Assembly (NCBI RefSeq): GCF_008017415.1
Contig: NZ_VRSV01000001.1
Span: 124,001 to 188,000, forward strand
Direction: 5' to 3'
DNA: 64,000 bases
Source of the DNA: Microbacterium hatanonis
GTDB taxonomy: Bacteria > Actinomycetota > Actinomycetes > Actinomycetales > Microbacteriaceae
The translations under genes and the position numbers were made by a program. Within the stretch, counting starts at the first letter, position 1. Each line of letters begins with the position of its first letter. Under the pieces are notes generated by a model. The model was not told the origin of the DNA, ran no database searches, and saw only the letters and a list, made by a program, of their open reading frames with translations. This document shows, one piece after another, positions 1 through 8,754 of the stretch.

Positions 1-918
1 GTGGTCGTCGTCATGTCGGTCGTCGTCTACGCGCTGATCTACGCGATGCCGGGAGACCCCGCCACCGTCATCCTCGGAGACGATGCGACCGCCGAGCAGA
101 TCGCCGAGCTGCGCGCCCAGCTCGGGCTCGACCGACCTGCCTGGCTCGGATACCTCGATTGGCTCTCCGCCGTGCTCCGGGGGGATCTCGGATACTCGAT
201 CTTCCTCCGGGCCCCGGTGGCCGAGGTGCTCGGCGAACGGCTCGTGCCCACGGTGTCGATCGCGCTGCTCGCCGCGGTCGTGAGCCTGCTGGTCGCGGTT
301 CCGCTGGCCGTCGCGGCGGCGCGCACGCGGGCCGGTGCGGCCGACACGACACTGTCGATCGTCGCCACTCTCGGCATGGCGGTGCCGGGATTCCTGCTCG
401 CGCTGCTGCTCGTGCGCGTCTTCGCGGTGCAGCTGGGGTGGTTTCCGGTCGCGGGGTATGCGCCGCCCGAGAGGGGCATCCTCCCCTTCCTCAGCTACCT
501 GGTGCTCCCGGCCGTGGCGCTCGGAGTCGTGCAGATCTCCCTCCTCGGGCGGATCACTCGTAGCTCGGTGGTCGACGTGCTCTCCACGTCGTTCGTCACC
601 GTTGTCCGCGCCAAGGGAGTCTCATCGTCGGGCGTGCTCTACGGCCACGCGCTGCGCAACGCGCTCGTTCCGATCGTGACGGTGCTGGCAGGGTCGTTCG
701 GTTCGCTCCTTGCCGGCGCCGCCGTGGTCGAGACGATCTTCAACATCCCCGGGATCGGGCAGCTCATCGTCACCGCGATCTCCCGCCGCGATTACCCGGT
801 CATCCAAGCGACCGTGCTCGTGATCGCACTCATCTACGTGGTGCTCAACTTCGTGGTCGACCTCCTGTACCCCCTCCTCGACCCGCGCATCCGTCTTGCG
901 GCGGGAGGGCGGCGATGA
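1..918 (+). CDS. Dipeptide/oligopeptide ABC permease, DppB/OppB type (5' end outside window)
   Basis: Inner-membrane permease of a peptide-type ABC importer. The readable part starts after the usual first membrane helix region: MPGDPA near residue 16 is the typical periplasmic loop start of DppB proteins, so the true start lies upstream of the window. Several hydrophobic helices follow, and the cytoplasmic EAA-type coupling loop (VRAKGVSSSGVLYGHALRNA) lies at about residues 203-222. The stop overlaps the next gene by 4 bases (ATGA), so the permeases are translationally coupled. Substrate cannot be told from the sequence; peptides, nickel or glycosides are all known for this family. Confidence 0.9.
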   Translation: MVVVMSVVVYALIYAMPGDPATVILGDDATAEQIAELRAQLGLDRPAWLGYLDWLSAVLRGDLGYSIFLRAPVAEVLGERLVPTVSIALLAAVVSLLVAVPLAVAAARTRAGAADTTLSIVATLGMAVPGFLLALLLVRVFAVQLGWFPVAGYAPPERGILPFLSYLVLPAVALGVVQISLLGRITRSSVVDVLSTSFVTVVRAKGVSSSGVLYGHALRNALVPIVTVLAGSFGSLLAGAAVVETIFNIPGIGQLIVTAISRRDYPVIQATVLVIALIYVVLNFVVDLLYPLLDPRIRLAAGGRR

Positions 919-1799
919 GCCCCCTGCGCCGCGGCATCGCCGCGCTCCGCGAGCGCCCCGGTGTCATCGGGGGCCTCATTCTGCTCGCCCTGTGCGCGGG
1001 CATCGCGCTCGTCGTGCCGCTCCTGGGCCCCTACGATCCGAACGCCGCCCAGGTGCAGGAGCGCATGCAGCCGCCTTCGGCGCCGCATCCGCTCGGTACC
1101 GACGACTTCGGGCGCGACCTGCTCGCCCGACTCGCCGTGGGTATAGGGATGTCGATGCAGGTCGCCCTCGCCACCACCGCCGTGGCCCTCGTCATCGGTG
1201 TCGTCCTCGGCCTGCTCGCCGTGTTCGTTCGCCCTCTCGACCAGCTCATCATGCGCATCTGCGACGGGCTCCTCGCGATACCGGGCGTGCTCCTCGCCCT
1301 GGCCGTCGTCGCAGCGACGGGTGCGAGCGTGGGCAGCCTCATCCTGTGTCTCATCGTCGTCGAGACGCCGGCGGTCGCCCGGCTCGTGCGGTCGTCGGCG
1401 CTGAGCGTGCGGGAAAGACGTTTCGTCGAGGCGGCAGCTGCCTCGGGGGTCCGGCCTCTCGGTGTGGTGACGCGTCACGTGCTGCCGAGCGTGCTCGTGC
1501 CGGTGGGGGTGCAGATGTCCGCAGTCTTCGGATCAGCGATCATCATCGAAGCGGCCCTCAGCTTCCTCGGCGCGGGAATCCCGGCGCCCACCGCGAGCCT
1601 CGGCAACCTGCTGAGCGAGGCCAAGGCGTTCGTCAACACGGGCTGGTGGCTCATGCTGTTCCCCGGTGTCGCCCTGGCCGCTCTCGTTCTGGGAGCGAAC
1701 CTCATCGGCGACGGGATCGGCGGCCGTCTGCTGTCGCGGCGGCGTCGTGCGCTGCCCGGCGCAGCGGAACTCGAACGGGAGAGGATTCTGCTGCCGTGA
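915..1799 (+). CDS. Dipeptide/oligopeptide ABC permease, DppC/OppC type
   Basis: Second membrane subunit of the same importer, 294 residues, a normal length for DppC. An N-terminal helix (about residues 15-38) is followed by the family motif LGTDDFGRD (about 60-68), then five further hydrophobic segments. The EAA loop (VEAAAASGVRPLGV) is near residue 171. ATG at 915 overlaps the upstream stop, and the stop overlaps the GTG of the ATPase gene, giving tight coupling in a B-C-D-F gene order. Confidence 0.92.
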   Translation: MSPLRRGIAALRERPGVIGGLILLALCAGIALVVPLLGPYDPNAAQVQERMQPPSAPHPLGTDDFGRDLLARLAVGIGMSMQVALATTAVALVIGVVLGLLAVFVRPLDQLIMRICDGLLAIPGVLLALAVVAATGASVGSLILCLIVVETPAVARLVRSSALSVRERRFVEAAAASGVRPLGVVTRHVLPSVLVPVGVQMSAVFGSAIIIEAALSFLGAGIPAPTASLGNLLSEAKAFVNTGWWLMLFPGVALAALVLGANLIGDGIGGRLLSRRRRALPGAAELERERILLP

Positions 1800-2719
1800 C
1801 CGCTCTCACGCCTCCAGCCGTCGAGCCGGCCCTGCTCGTGGAATCGCTGACCGTCGGCTACGACGGCGACGTCGTCGTCTCCGGGATCTCGTTCTCGGTG
1901 CAACGCGGCGAGGTCGTCGCCCTCGTGGGCGAGTCGGGATCGGGGAAGTCCACCACAGCCCACGCGATCCTCGGGCTCCTTCCGCCGGATGCGCGGGTCG
2001 CGGCGCGGGCGGTGCGTGTGGACGGCGACGAGCTGTCCCCCGACGACGACGAGCGGATGCGGGCCTTCCGCGGGGTGCGGCTCGCCTACGTGCCGCAAGA
2101 TCCCGGTACGAGCCTCGACCCCGTGCGGCGTGTGCGCGATCAGGTGGCCGAGGTGCTCCGCGTGCATGGCATCGGCACGAGAGCCGACCGTCGCGACCGC
2201 GTCGACGACGCCCTCCGAGCTGCGGGCATCGACGACGTCGAGGGCATCGGACGCCGGTTCCCCCACGAGCTGTCGGGAGGGCTGCAGCAGCGTGTGCTCA
2301 TCGCACAGGCGCTCGTGGGCGACCCCGGGGTCCTGATCGCCGACGAACCCACGAGCGCTCTCGACGTGACGGTCCAGAAGGCGGTGCTCGACGCGCTCGC
2401 CGCCGCCACGCGCGAGCGCGGTGTCGCCGTCCTCCTCATCACCCACGACCTCGCCATGGCTGCTGAGCGCGCCGATCGCGTGCTGGTGCTGCGCGACGGG
2501 AGCATCGTCGAAGACGGTGAGGCGACGCGCGTTCTCACCCGGCCCGAGCACGCCTACACCCGCGAACTCGTGGCGGCGACGCCCGCGGCGATCCCGGTTG
2601 TCGCTTCGCGACAGGCCCGTGCCCCACGACGACACCGGGGTGTCGGTGGTCGCGAGCGTCGAGCACCTCTCGAAGTCTTTCCGCGGTCGCGGCGCCCCCG
2701 TCGTGACGGCGGTCGATGA
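1796..2719 (+). CDS. Peptide ABC transporter ATP-binding protein, DppD type
   Basis: Cytoplasmic ATPase of the importer, 308 residues. Walker A GESGSGKST is at about residues 45-53, the ABC signature LSGGLQQR near 159, Walker B VLIADEPTSALD near 179, and the switch histidine in LLITHD after that. GTG at 1796 overlaps the previous stop (GTGA). The last 34 codons lie out of frame over the start of the next ATPase gene and look like shadow translation (arginine-rich, no oligopeptide/dipeptide C-terminal domain). The natural end of the domain is near HAYTRELVAATP. Confidence 0.9.
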   Translation: MTALTPPAVEPALLVESLTVGYDGDVVVSGISFSVQRGEVVALVGESGSGKSTTAHAILGLLPPDARVAARAVRVDGDELSPDDDERMRAFRGVRLAYVPQDPGTSLDPVRRVRDQVAEVLRVHGIGTRADRRDRVDDALRAAGIDDVEGIGRRFPHELSGGLQQRVLIAQALVGDPGVLIADEPTSALDVTVQKAVLDALAAATRERGVAVLLITHDLAMAAERADRVLVLRDGSIVEDGEATRVLTRPEHAYTRELVAATPAAIPVVASRQARAPRRHRGVGGRERRAPLEVFPRSRRPRRDGGR

Positions 2720-3419
2720 CGTCTCGCTCGTCGTGTACGCCCGGCGCACGCTCGCCCTCGTCGGCGAGTCGGGGTCGGGCAAGACCACGACGGCCCGCAT
2801 CCTCGCCCGGCTCGAATCGGCCGACGCGGGAACCGTGTCGCTCGAGGGCGTCGACGTCACCCGCCACCGCGGCGCCGAGCTGCGAGGTCTCCGCCGCCGC
2901 ATCCAGTATGTGCATCAGAATCCGCGATCGGCGCTCGACCCCCGGTACACGGTCGCCGAGGCCGTCGCGGAGCCGCTGCGCGCCTTCAGCCTCGCCCCGG
3001 CGCCGGAGCGCCGCCGCCGGGTGGGCGAGCTGCTCGACCGTGTCGCCCTCCCGTCCTCGCTCCTGGACCGACCCACGGCCCGTCTGTCGGGCGGGCAGGC
3101 CCAACGGGTCGCGATCGCCCGTGCTCTGGCGCTCTCACCGTCGGTGCTCGTTCTCGACGAGGCGGTCTCGGCGCTCGACGTCTCGGTGCAGGCACGCATT
3201 CTCGCGCTCCTGGCCGAGCTTCAGGCCGACCTCGGCCTCGCGTACGTCTTCGTCTCCCACGACCTCTCGGTGGTCGCGCAGATCGCCGACGAGGTCGCCG
3301 TCATGCGCGCGGGCCGCGTCGTGGAGAGCGGTGCCGCGCACGATGTCCTGGAGAATCCGACCCATGATTACACCGTGCGTCTGCTCGACGCCGTACCGGG
3401 AGGGGCTCCCGTAGCGTGA
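2619..3419 (+). CDS. Peptide ABC transporter ATP-binding protein, DppF type
   Basis: Second ATPase of the importer, 266 residues from GTG 2619; GTG 2640 is an alternative start. Walker A GESGSGKTT is at about residue 49, signature LSGGQAQR near 155, Walker B VLVLDEAVSALD shortly after, and the H-loop in YVFVSHD. The glutamate after Walker B is present, so it should be an active ATPase. It overlaps dppD by 101 bases in another frame, far more than the 4-base overlaps of the other genes in the operon. Actinobacteria often carry these two ATPases as one fused protein, so a split fusion is possible. Confidence 0.87.
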   Translation: MPHDDTGVSVVASVEHLSKSFRGRGAPVVTAVDDVSLVVYARRTLALVGESGSGKTTTARILARLESADAGTVSLEGVDVTRHRGAELRGLRRRIQYVHQNPRSALDPRYTVAEAVAEPLRAFSLAPAPERRRRVGELLDRVALPSSLLDRPTARLSGGQAQRVAIARALALSPSVLVLDEAVSALDVSVQARILALLAELQADLGLAYVFVSHDLSVVAQIADEVAVMRAGRVVESGAAHDVLENPTHDYTVRLLDAVPGGAPVA

Positions 3420-3423
3420 GGGG

Positions 3424-4290
3424 ATGAACGATCTGCTCGACCTCGTGGCTCTGCGGAGCCTCGTCGAGATCGCCGACGCCGGCACGTTCACCGGTGCCGC
3501 GCGAGCGCTCGGGGTGAGTCAACCCGCTGTATCCCAGCACGTGCGTGCGCTCGAGACGCGGTTCGACGCGACGCTGGTGACGCGATCGTCGCGGCGGATC
3601 GTCTTCACAGCGGCGGGCGAACGCGTGCTGGCCGAGGCCCGACGGCTCCTGGCGGTGCACGACGACGTCCTTCGCTCGCTCGAGACCCTGGAGGAGACCC
3701 CGATCGTCGTCGCCTGCATCGAGCACGCCGTGCCGAGCGTGCTGTCGTCCGTGCTCTCCGAGCTCGAGCGCTCCGTTCCGAACCGTCGTGTCGTGGTGCA
3801 GGTCGACAACGCCGAGCACATCGGGGCGGGTCTGAAGGCCGGGCTCATCGACGTCGCCGTCGTGCTGGGGCACGATTGGGACACTCCGGGCAACGAGATC
3901 GGCAGATTCGCACTGCGATGGGTCACGGGGCGGCCACTGGCGATCCAGGATCCGCGAGGCGTGCCTCTCGTCGTCAACCGCGAGCCGTGCCGGATCCGTC
4001 AGCACGCCCTCGGGCTGCTGGCGCGATCGGGAACCCCCGCGCACATCGCCGCCGAGTCGTCGAGCCTGGAGGGCGTCCTCGCCGCCGTGCGCGCAGGGCT
4101 CGGCACGGCGTTGCTCCCCATGCACGTCCGTTCGGCAGCGGGGCTTCACGAACGCCCCGATCTGCCCGGGGCAGGCGAGATCGCGGTGCGATTGGTCACC
4201 CGTCGCGGAGTCGACCCCGCCGTCGGGGCCGCAGCGACCGTGGGGGCGCGGAGGGCTTTCGCTCCTTCGAAGTCTCAGGTGTCGGCCTGA
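3424..4290 (+). CDS. LysR-family transcriptional regulator
   Basis: 288 residues. The winged helix-turn-helix is at residues 3-62, with the recognition region GAARALGVSQPAVSQHVRAL. The LysR substrate-binding domain follows from about residue 90. ATG is 4 bases after the transporter stop. TAGCGT at 3412-3417 ends 6 bases before ATG, so the gene may have its own leaderless promoter as well as read-through from the transporter. Position suggests control of the peptide importer, which is inference. The gene converges on the LLM gene with a 15-base gap and no hairpin. Confidence 0.93.
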   Translation: MNDLLDLVALRSLVEIADAGTFTGAARALGVSQPAVSQHVRALETRFDATLVTRSSRRIVFTAAGERVLAEARRLLAVHDDVLRSLETLEETPIVVACIEHAVPSVLSSVLSELERSVPNRRVVVQVDNAEHIGAGLKAGLIDVAVVLGHDWDTPGNEIGRFALRWVTGRPLAIQDPRGVPLVVNREPCRIRQHALGLLARSGTPAHIAAESSSLEGVLAAVRAGLGTALLPMHVRSAAGLHERPDLPGAGEIAVRLVTRRGVDPAVGAAATVGARRAFAPSKSQVSA

Positions 4291-4305
4291 GCCCAGCGCC
4301 GTGCG

Positions 4306-5238
4306 TCAGCGCGGCAGGTGGGGGAGCACCTCCGTGCCGAGGAACTCCACCTGCTCCAGGTCGCGGATGTCGAGCAGCTGGAGGTAGACGCGCTCGGCGC
4401 CGAGGGCGCGCAGGCGCTCGACCTTCGCGACGATCTCGTCGCGGCCGCCGACGATGCCGCCGGGCGCGTCGCGGAACGCCTCGAGCGGACGCCCGAGGTT
4501 CGCGGCGCGGCGTTCGAGGTCGGCATCGGTCGCCCCCGCGAGCGTCGGCATCGCGACCGAGAGCTTCAGCGTCTCGGGATCGCGACCGGCGCTCTCGCAC
4601 GCGTCACGGACGCCGGCGAACTTCTCGGCGACGACGTCCTCCGCGACGAATCCGATGTTGAACTCGGTCGCGAAGCGCGCGGCGATCGCCGGGGTACGGC
4701 TCGGGCCGCCGCCGCCCACGATCACGGGTACGCGCGACTGCACCGGCTTCGGCAGGGCCGGGGAGTCCTCGACGGTGTAGTGCCGTCCGGCGAAGTCGTA
4801 GCGCTCGCCGACGGGGGTCTGCCACAGACCCGTGATGATCTCCAGCTGCTCCTCGAGGATTCCGAACCGCTTCGCGGGGAACGGGATGCCGTAGGCGCGG
4901 TGCTCGCGCTCGAACCAACCCGTGCCGAGGCCGAACTCGACGCGTCCGCCCGACATGCGGTCGACCTGGGCGACCTGCACCGCGAGCACGCCCGGGATGC
5001 GATGGGTGGCCGACGAGACCAGCGTTCCGAGGCGGATCGTGCTCGTCTCCCGGGCGAGTCCGGCCAGCGTCGTCCACGCGTCCGTCCCGCCGGGACCGGG
5101 ATCGCCGGGGGCCATCCGCAGGTAGTGGTCGGAGCGGAAGTAGGCGTCGAAGCCGAGGCGCTCGGCCGCGAGGGCGAAGGCGAGCTGGTCGTCGTAGTCG
5201 AAGCCCTCCTGGGGCTCGGTGAACAGGCAGTACTCCAT
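4306..5238 (-). CDS. LLM-class F420-dependent oxidoreductase
   Basis: 310-residue TIM-barrel flavin/deazaflavin oxidoreductase of the luciferase-like family. The N-terminus MEYCLFTEPQEGFDYDDQLA and the motif VEFGLGTGWFEREHRAYGIP (about residues 100-120) match the F420-dependent LLM subgroup; VPVIVGGGGPSRTP is the phosphate-binding strand region. Substrate is unknown. It is the last gene of a reverse-strand run after the CDF transporter (12-base gap), so it is probably co-transcribed with it. Confidence 0.88.
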   Translation of the reverse strand: MEYCLFTEPQEGFDYDDQLAFALAAERLGFDAYFRSDHYLRMAPGDPGPGGTDAWTTLAGLARETSTIRLGTLVSSATHRIPGVLAVQVAQVDRMSGGRVEFGLGTGWFEREHRAYGIPFPAKRFGILEEQLEIITGLWQTPVGERYDFAGRHYTVEDSPALPKPVQSRVPVIVGGGGPSRTPAIAARFATEFNIGFVAEDVVAEKFAGVRDACESAGRDPETLKLSVAMPTLAGATDADLERRAANLGRPLEAFRDAPGGIVGGRDEIVAKVERLRALGAERVYLQLLDIRDLEQVEFLGTEVLPHLPR

Positions 5239-5250
5239 CGCCTCAGTCTG

Positions 5251-6180
5251 TCAGCCGGGGGCCACCGGCGTCCGGTCGAGGTCGGGTTCGAGGTAGATCA
5301 CGCGGGCGACGGGCACCGCGCTGCGGATGCGGCTCTCCACCGCATCGATCGCGGCCGCGACCTCCGGGAGGCCCAGGTCGCCGGCGAAGGCGATCTTGGC
5401 GGCGACGAGCAGTTCGTCGGGCCCGAGATAGAGGGTCTTCATGTGGATCAGGCGGGAGACCTCCGGGCCGTCGGTGATCGCCGCGACGATGCGGTCGTGG
5501 TCGCCCTCGGTCGCGCCCTCCCCGACGAGGAGGCTCTTCGTCTCGATGCCCAGCACGATCGCGACGACGATCAGCAGCGTGCCGATCATCAACGTGCCGA
5601 TGGCGTCGAACACGGAGTCGCCGGTGATCACGGTCAGCCCGACGCCGAGCATCGCGAGGACGAGGCCGATGAGCGCGGCGACGTCTTCGAGCAGCACGAC
5701 GGGGAGCTCGGGGGCCTTCGCGCGGCGGACGAACGACACCCACGACTGGCCCTTCTCGCGGGAATGGTTGCTCTCCTTGACCGCGGTGCGCAGCGAGAAC
5801 GACTCCAGACCGATCGCGATGATCAGCACCACGATCGGGATCCAGACGTTCTCGAGCTCGTGCGGATTCGTGAGCTTCTCGACGCCCTCGTAGATGGAGA
5901 AGAGCCCGCCGACCGAGAACAGGATGATCGCCACGACGAACGCGTAGACGTACCTCTCGCGACCGTGGCCGAACGGATGCTCGCGATCGGCCGCGCGGCG
6001 CGCGCGCTTGCCGCCGAGGAGCAGGAGCAGCTGATTGCCCGAGTCGGCGACGGAGTGGATGCCCTCGGCGAGCATCGACGCCGAACCGGAGAAGATCCAC
6101 GCGGTGAACTTCGCGAGCGCGATTCCGAGGTTCGCCGCGAAGGCGGCGATGATGGCGCGGTTGCCGCCGGAGGCGCTCAT
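5251..6180 (-). CDS. Cation diffusion facilitator (CDF) family metal transporter
   Basis: 309 residues from ATG 6180. Six hydrophobic helices are visible. Helix 2 carries SMLAEGIHSVADSGNQ (HxxxD metal site) and helix 5 carries EDVAALIGLV, the acidic variant seen in ZnT9-like CDF proteins. A cytoplasmic ferredoxin-like domain of about 80 residues closes the protein. Likely exports a divalent cation such as Zn, Mn or Co; the metal cannot be assigned. It lies 22 bases after the hydrolase-fold gene and 12 before the LLM gene, so it is probably operonic. Confidence 0.9.
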   Translation of the reverse strand: MSASGGNRAIIAAFAANLGIALAKFTAWIFSGSASMLAEGIHSVADSGNQLLLLLGGKRARRAADREHPFGHGRERYVYAFVVAIILFSVGGLFSIYEGVEKLTNPHELENVWIPIVVLIIAIGLESFSLRTAVKESNHSREKGQSWVSFVRRAKAPELPVVLLEDVAALIGLVLAMLGVGLTVITGDSVFDAIGTLMIGTLLIVVAIVLGIETKSLLVGEGATEGDHDRIVAAITDGPEVSRLIHMKTLYLGPDELLVAAKIAFAGDLGLPEVAAAIDAVESRIRSAVPVARVIYLEPDLDRTPVAPG

Positions 6181-6202
6181 GTCGTTCGTGCTCCCGTGCG
6201 GC

Positions 6203-7315
6203 TCAGTCGGCGGAACGGATGATGATGGCCTCGGTCGGCGGGGCGGGGTCGAACGGGGTTCCGATGTAGCCGATCCCCGCGAGAAGCGCCTGACGGAACT
6301 GCGCCGGACGCTCGAGGTGCGGAGTGTGACCGACCCCCTCCAGCACGATCTGGGTGACCGCACCGCCCGCCGCCGCGTACGCCTCGAGCACGTCGCGCGT
6401 CTGCGACACCATCGGCTGCGCGGGCGCGGCGTCCTCTCCGGGCCAGTCGGCGACGATGCCCAGCGCCCCCAGGTGGTTCACGTCGGAGAACGAGGTGTCG
6501 GAGATCACCGCGTCGACGCTGCCGCGCACCCACAGCACGGGGGGCTTGTCGGCGAGGTCGACGATCGACGACACGTCGAAGTAGCGGGGCGCGACGGTGT
6601 TGAGCACACCGAGGGGTCCCGCGGCATAGCCCGGCCAGTTGCCGCTGGGGACGCCCTCGCCGGGGTAGTTGCCCACCGCGGTGGAGGTCGAGAGCATGCT
6701 CTGCACCCAGAGGTCTTCGTAGTCCGACGAGTAGTCGGATGCGACGTAGCTCGCGCGGAAGACGCTGCGGGGCGAGGTGATCGCGTCGTCGCTCGCGTCG
6801 CCGTCCGTCAGCCGCTGGACGAAGTCGGGGTTCGCGGTGGCTCCGCCGCATCCGGCGTCGTCGTCGGTCAGCCGCGAGCCGTCGCGCCGGGTGCCGCCGA
6901 AGCCGTAGGGCGAGACCGGGGCCTCGAGGGTGAGGGAAAGGGCGGGGTGATCGAGCGCGTACTGCAGCACCACGGCGCCGCCCAGTCCCCAGCCGACGAA
7001 GTGGGCGGTGTCGATGCCGACGACCTGGAGCGCGGCGAAGACATCGTCGCTGAAGTCGCGGACGCCGCGGGTGGCGTCGATCGGCATGTGCTCCGTGCCG
7101 CCGAATCCGCGGAGGTCGACCGCGATCGCGCGCAGCTCGGCGGGGAGGTCCTGCATGATCTCCTGCCAGAACAACGACGACGAGACGGTGTCGTGCACGA
7201 ACACCACCGTGCGCTCCGCGGGGGTCTCGGTGTCGTCGTGCTCCCGCTCGAGGATGTTCACCGAAAGGCGGGCCGTCTCGATCGATCGAGAGACGATGCC
7301 GTCGAACAGGTTCAT
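6203..7315 (-). CDS. Alpha/beta-hydrolase-fold protein with nucleophile elbow Ser replaced by Gly
   Basis: 370 residues from ATG 7315; GGAGAAG precedes the start by a normal distance. The fold is clear: TVVFVHDTVSSSLFWQEI (oxyanion region), VDLRGFGGTEHM, an elbow, an acid-bearing strand (VLWVRGSVDAVI) and a C-terminal histidine (GVGHTPHLERP). The elbow reads HFVGWGLGGAVV where active hydrolases have GxSxG, so the catalytic serine position is a glycine (codon GGA). It may be a non-hydrolytic member of the fold, such as a lyase, cofactor-free oxygenase or sensor, or inactive. It is first in the run with the CDF and LLM genes. Confidence 0.85.
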   Translation of the reverse strand: MNLFDGIVSRSIETARLSVNILEREHDDTETPAERTVVFVHDTVSSSLFWQEIMQDLPAELRAIAVDLRGFGGTEHMPIDATRGVRDFSDDVFAALQVVGIDTAHFVGWGLGGAVVLQYALDHPALSLTLEAPVSPYGFGGTRRDGSRLTDDDAGCGGATANPDFVQRLTDGDASDDAITSPRSVFRASYVASDYSSDYEDLWVQSMLSTSTAVGNYPGEGVPSGNWPGYAAGPLGVLNTVAPRYFDVSSIVDLADKPPVLWVRGSVDAVISDTSFSDVNHLGALGIVADWPGEDAAPAQPMVSQTRDVLEAYAAAGGAVTQIVLEGVGHTPHLERPAQFRQALLAGIGYIGTPFDPAPPTEAIIIRSAD

Positions 7316-7436
7316 GCGGTCTTCTCCGTTCTCGCGGGAATACACCCTCGAAGGCCGATGATAGACCTCGCCGCTCTCCGACCGCCGAGTGCGCACCGCT
7401 CGCCGAGGCCGCCGGGAGAACCCGCGGGGCCCTCCG

Positions 7437-7442
7437 TAGGAT
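7437..7442 (+). promoter_or_regulatory. -10 element of a leaderless proC promoter
   Basis: TAGGAT ends 6 bases before the proC ATG at 7449, so transcription should start at or next to the start codon. No convincing -35 box is seen. Confidence 0.6.
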
Positions 7443-7448
7443 GACGGC

Positions 7449-8294
7449 ATGACGACCCCCGACTCAGCCTCGCTTCCGCCCGTCGCGTTCCTGGGGGCGG
7501 GGTCGATGGGCGGGGCCGTCCTGCGAGGACTCGTCGCCTCCGGCATCGCGCCGCGACTCCTCGCGACGAACCGCACGGCGGCGAAGGCCGCCGAGCTCGC
7601 CGAGCTCGCCGGCGTCGAGAGCATCGCGCTGGAGCAGCGGCCCGACGGCAACGCGGTGGCCGCCGCATCCGCCGACATCCTGCTCATCGGCGTGAAGCCG
7701 GCCATGGTCCCGGATCTGCTGCGTGAGATCGCCCCGCACGTCCGTCCGGGGGCGGTCGTGGTGAGTCTCGCGGCCGGGGTGACCCTCGCGACGTTCGCCG
7801 ACATCCTGGGAGCGGATGCTGCGGTGTTCCGCTCGATGCCGAACACGCCCGCGCTCGTGGGCGAGGCGGTCACGGGCCTCGCGGCCGGGGCGGCGACCAC
7901 CCCCGAGCAGACCGCGCTCGTACGGGCGCTGTTCGAGACCGTCGGCGCCGTCGTCGAGGTGCCCGAGGACCGCATCGACGCCCTGTCGACGATCTCCGGC
8001 TCCGGCCCCGCGTACGTCTTCCTGCTCGTGGAGGAGCTCACGAAGGCGGCGCGGGAGAAGGGCTTCGACGACGACCAGGCGCGCCTCCTGGCGGAGCAGA
8101 CGTTCATCGGCGCCGCGGCGCTGCTGGCAGCATCCGACGTCGACCCGGCCGAACTGCGCCGACGCGTCACGAGCCCGAAGGGCACCACGGAGCGGGCGAT
8201 CGCCGTGCTGCAGGAGGGCCGCCTCGCCGAACTCTTCGGTCGTGCCACCGACGCCGCGCTCGCCCGCGCCAAGGAGCTCGCCGCCGGGGGCTGA
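7449..8294 (+). CDS. proC: Pyrroline-5-carboxylate reductase
   Basis: 281 residues, normal for ProC. It catalyses the last step of proline synthesis, reducing 1-pyrroline-5-carboxylate with NAD(P)H in the cytoplasm. The N-terminal Rossmann motif FLGAGSMGGAVLRGL (about residues 12-26) and the C-terminal signature SGSGPAYVFLLVEEL followed by VTSPKGTTERAIAVL are both present. The start is fixed by the -10 box 6 bases upstream. In Mycobacterium proC lies next to Rv0500A and the bS22 gene; here those lie about 3.1 kb downstream, separated by inserted genes. Confidence 0.96.
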   Translation: MTTPDSASLPPVAFLGAGSMGGAVLRGLVASGIAPRLLATNRTAAKAAELAELAGVESIALEQRPDGNAVAAASADILLIGVKPAMVPDLLREIAPHVRPGAVVVSLAAGVTLATFADILGADAAVFRSMPNTPALVGEAVTGLAAGAATTPEQTALVRALFETVGAVVEVPEDRIDALSTISGSGPAYVFLLVEELTKAAREKGFDDDQARLLAEQTFIGAAALLAASDVDPAELRRRVTSPKGTTERAIAVLQEGRLAELFGRATDAALARAKELAAGG

Positions 8295-8297
8295 GCG

Positions 8298-8675
8298 TCA
8301 GCTCTCCGGTGTCTGCTTCATCCACCATTCGGTGAACGACGTCGCCCGCCCGTCGGCGGCGAGGTCGATGATCCACAGGTTGTTGTAGACCCGGCCGTCC
8401 GCGTACCGCGTCACTCCTTCGACGAACCCTCTCGCGCCGTCGATGCCGGCGGTGTCCCACTCGAACTCCCACGACCCCGGCGCGTCTGCGATCTCGACCC
8501 ACTGCGCGATGACCGCGTCGATGCCGATCGTGGGGGACACCCACGGCTCGGTGCGGTACTCGCCGTCGTCGGTGAAGAGAGCGCGGATGTCGGCCGGTTC
8601 GTTCGACGTCCAAGCGGTGACGTAGGCCTCTACCCAGGAGCGGATGCGTCGTTCGGTGCTCTCGCGATCAGTCAT
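8298..8675 (-). CDS. SnoaL/NTF2-like domain protein
   Basis: 125 residues, the usual size of a single NTF2-like cone fold. The N-terminal helix (RIRSWVEAYVTAWTSNEP) is followed by the typical LFTDDGEYRTEPW strand region. Such proteins act as small isomerases, dehydratases or ligand binders; no catalytic set can be assigned. It converges on proC with a 3-base gap. GAGGCT at 8682-8687 lies 6 bases upstream of ATG 8675, a variant of the leaderless -10 pattern. Confidence 0.82.
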   Translation of the reverse strand: MTDRESTERRIRSWVEAYVTAWTSNEPADIRALFTDDGEYRTEPWVSPTIGIDAVIAQWVEIADAPGSWEFEWDTAGIDGARGFVEGVTRYADGRVYNNLWIIDLAADGRATSFTEWWMKQTPES

Positions 8676-8754
8676 GGGTCGAGCCTCTCGCCGCGCGACC
8701 GCGAAGGGAACCCCCGAATCCGCTCTGCCGGTGAGGAGAACGCGAGCAGGACCG

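Noticed and set aside
4318..6222. 634-codon open frame on the forward strand opposite the LLM and CDF genes
   Set aside because: It is a shadow frame caused by high GC. The translation is Arg/Asp/Gly-rich without any family, while the reverse strand carries two clear enzymes.
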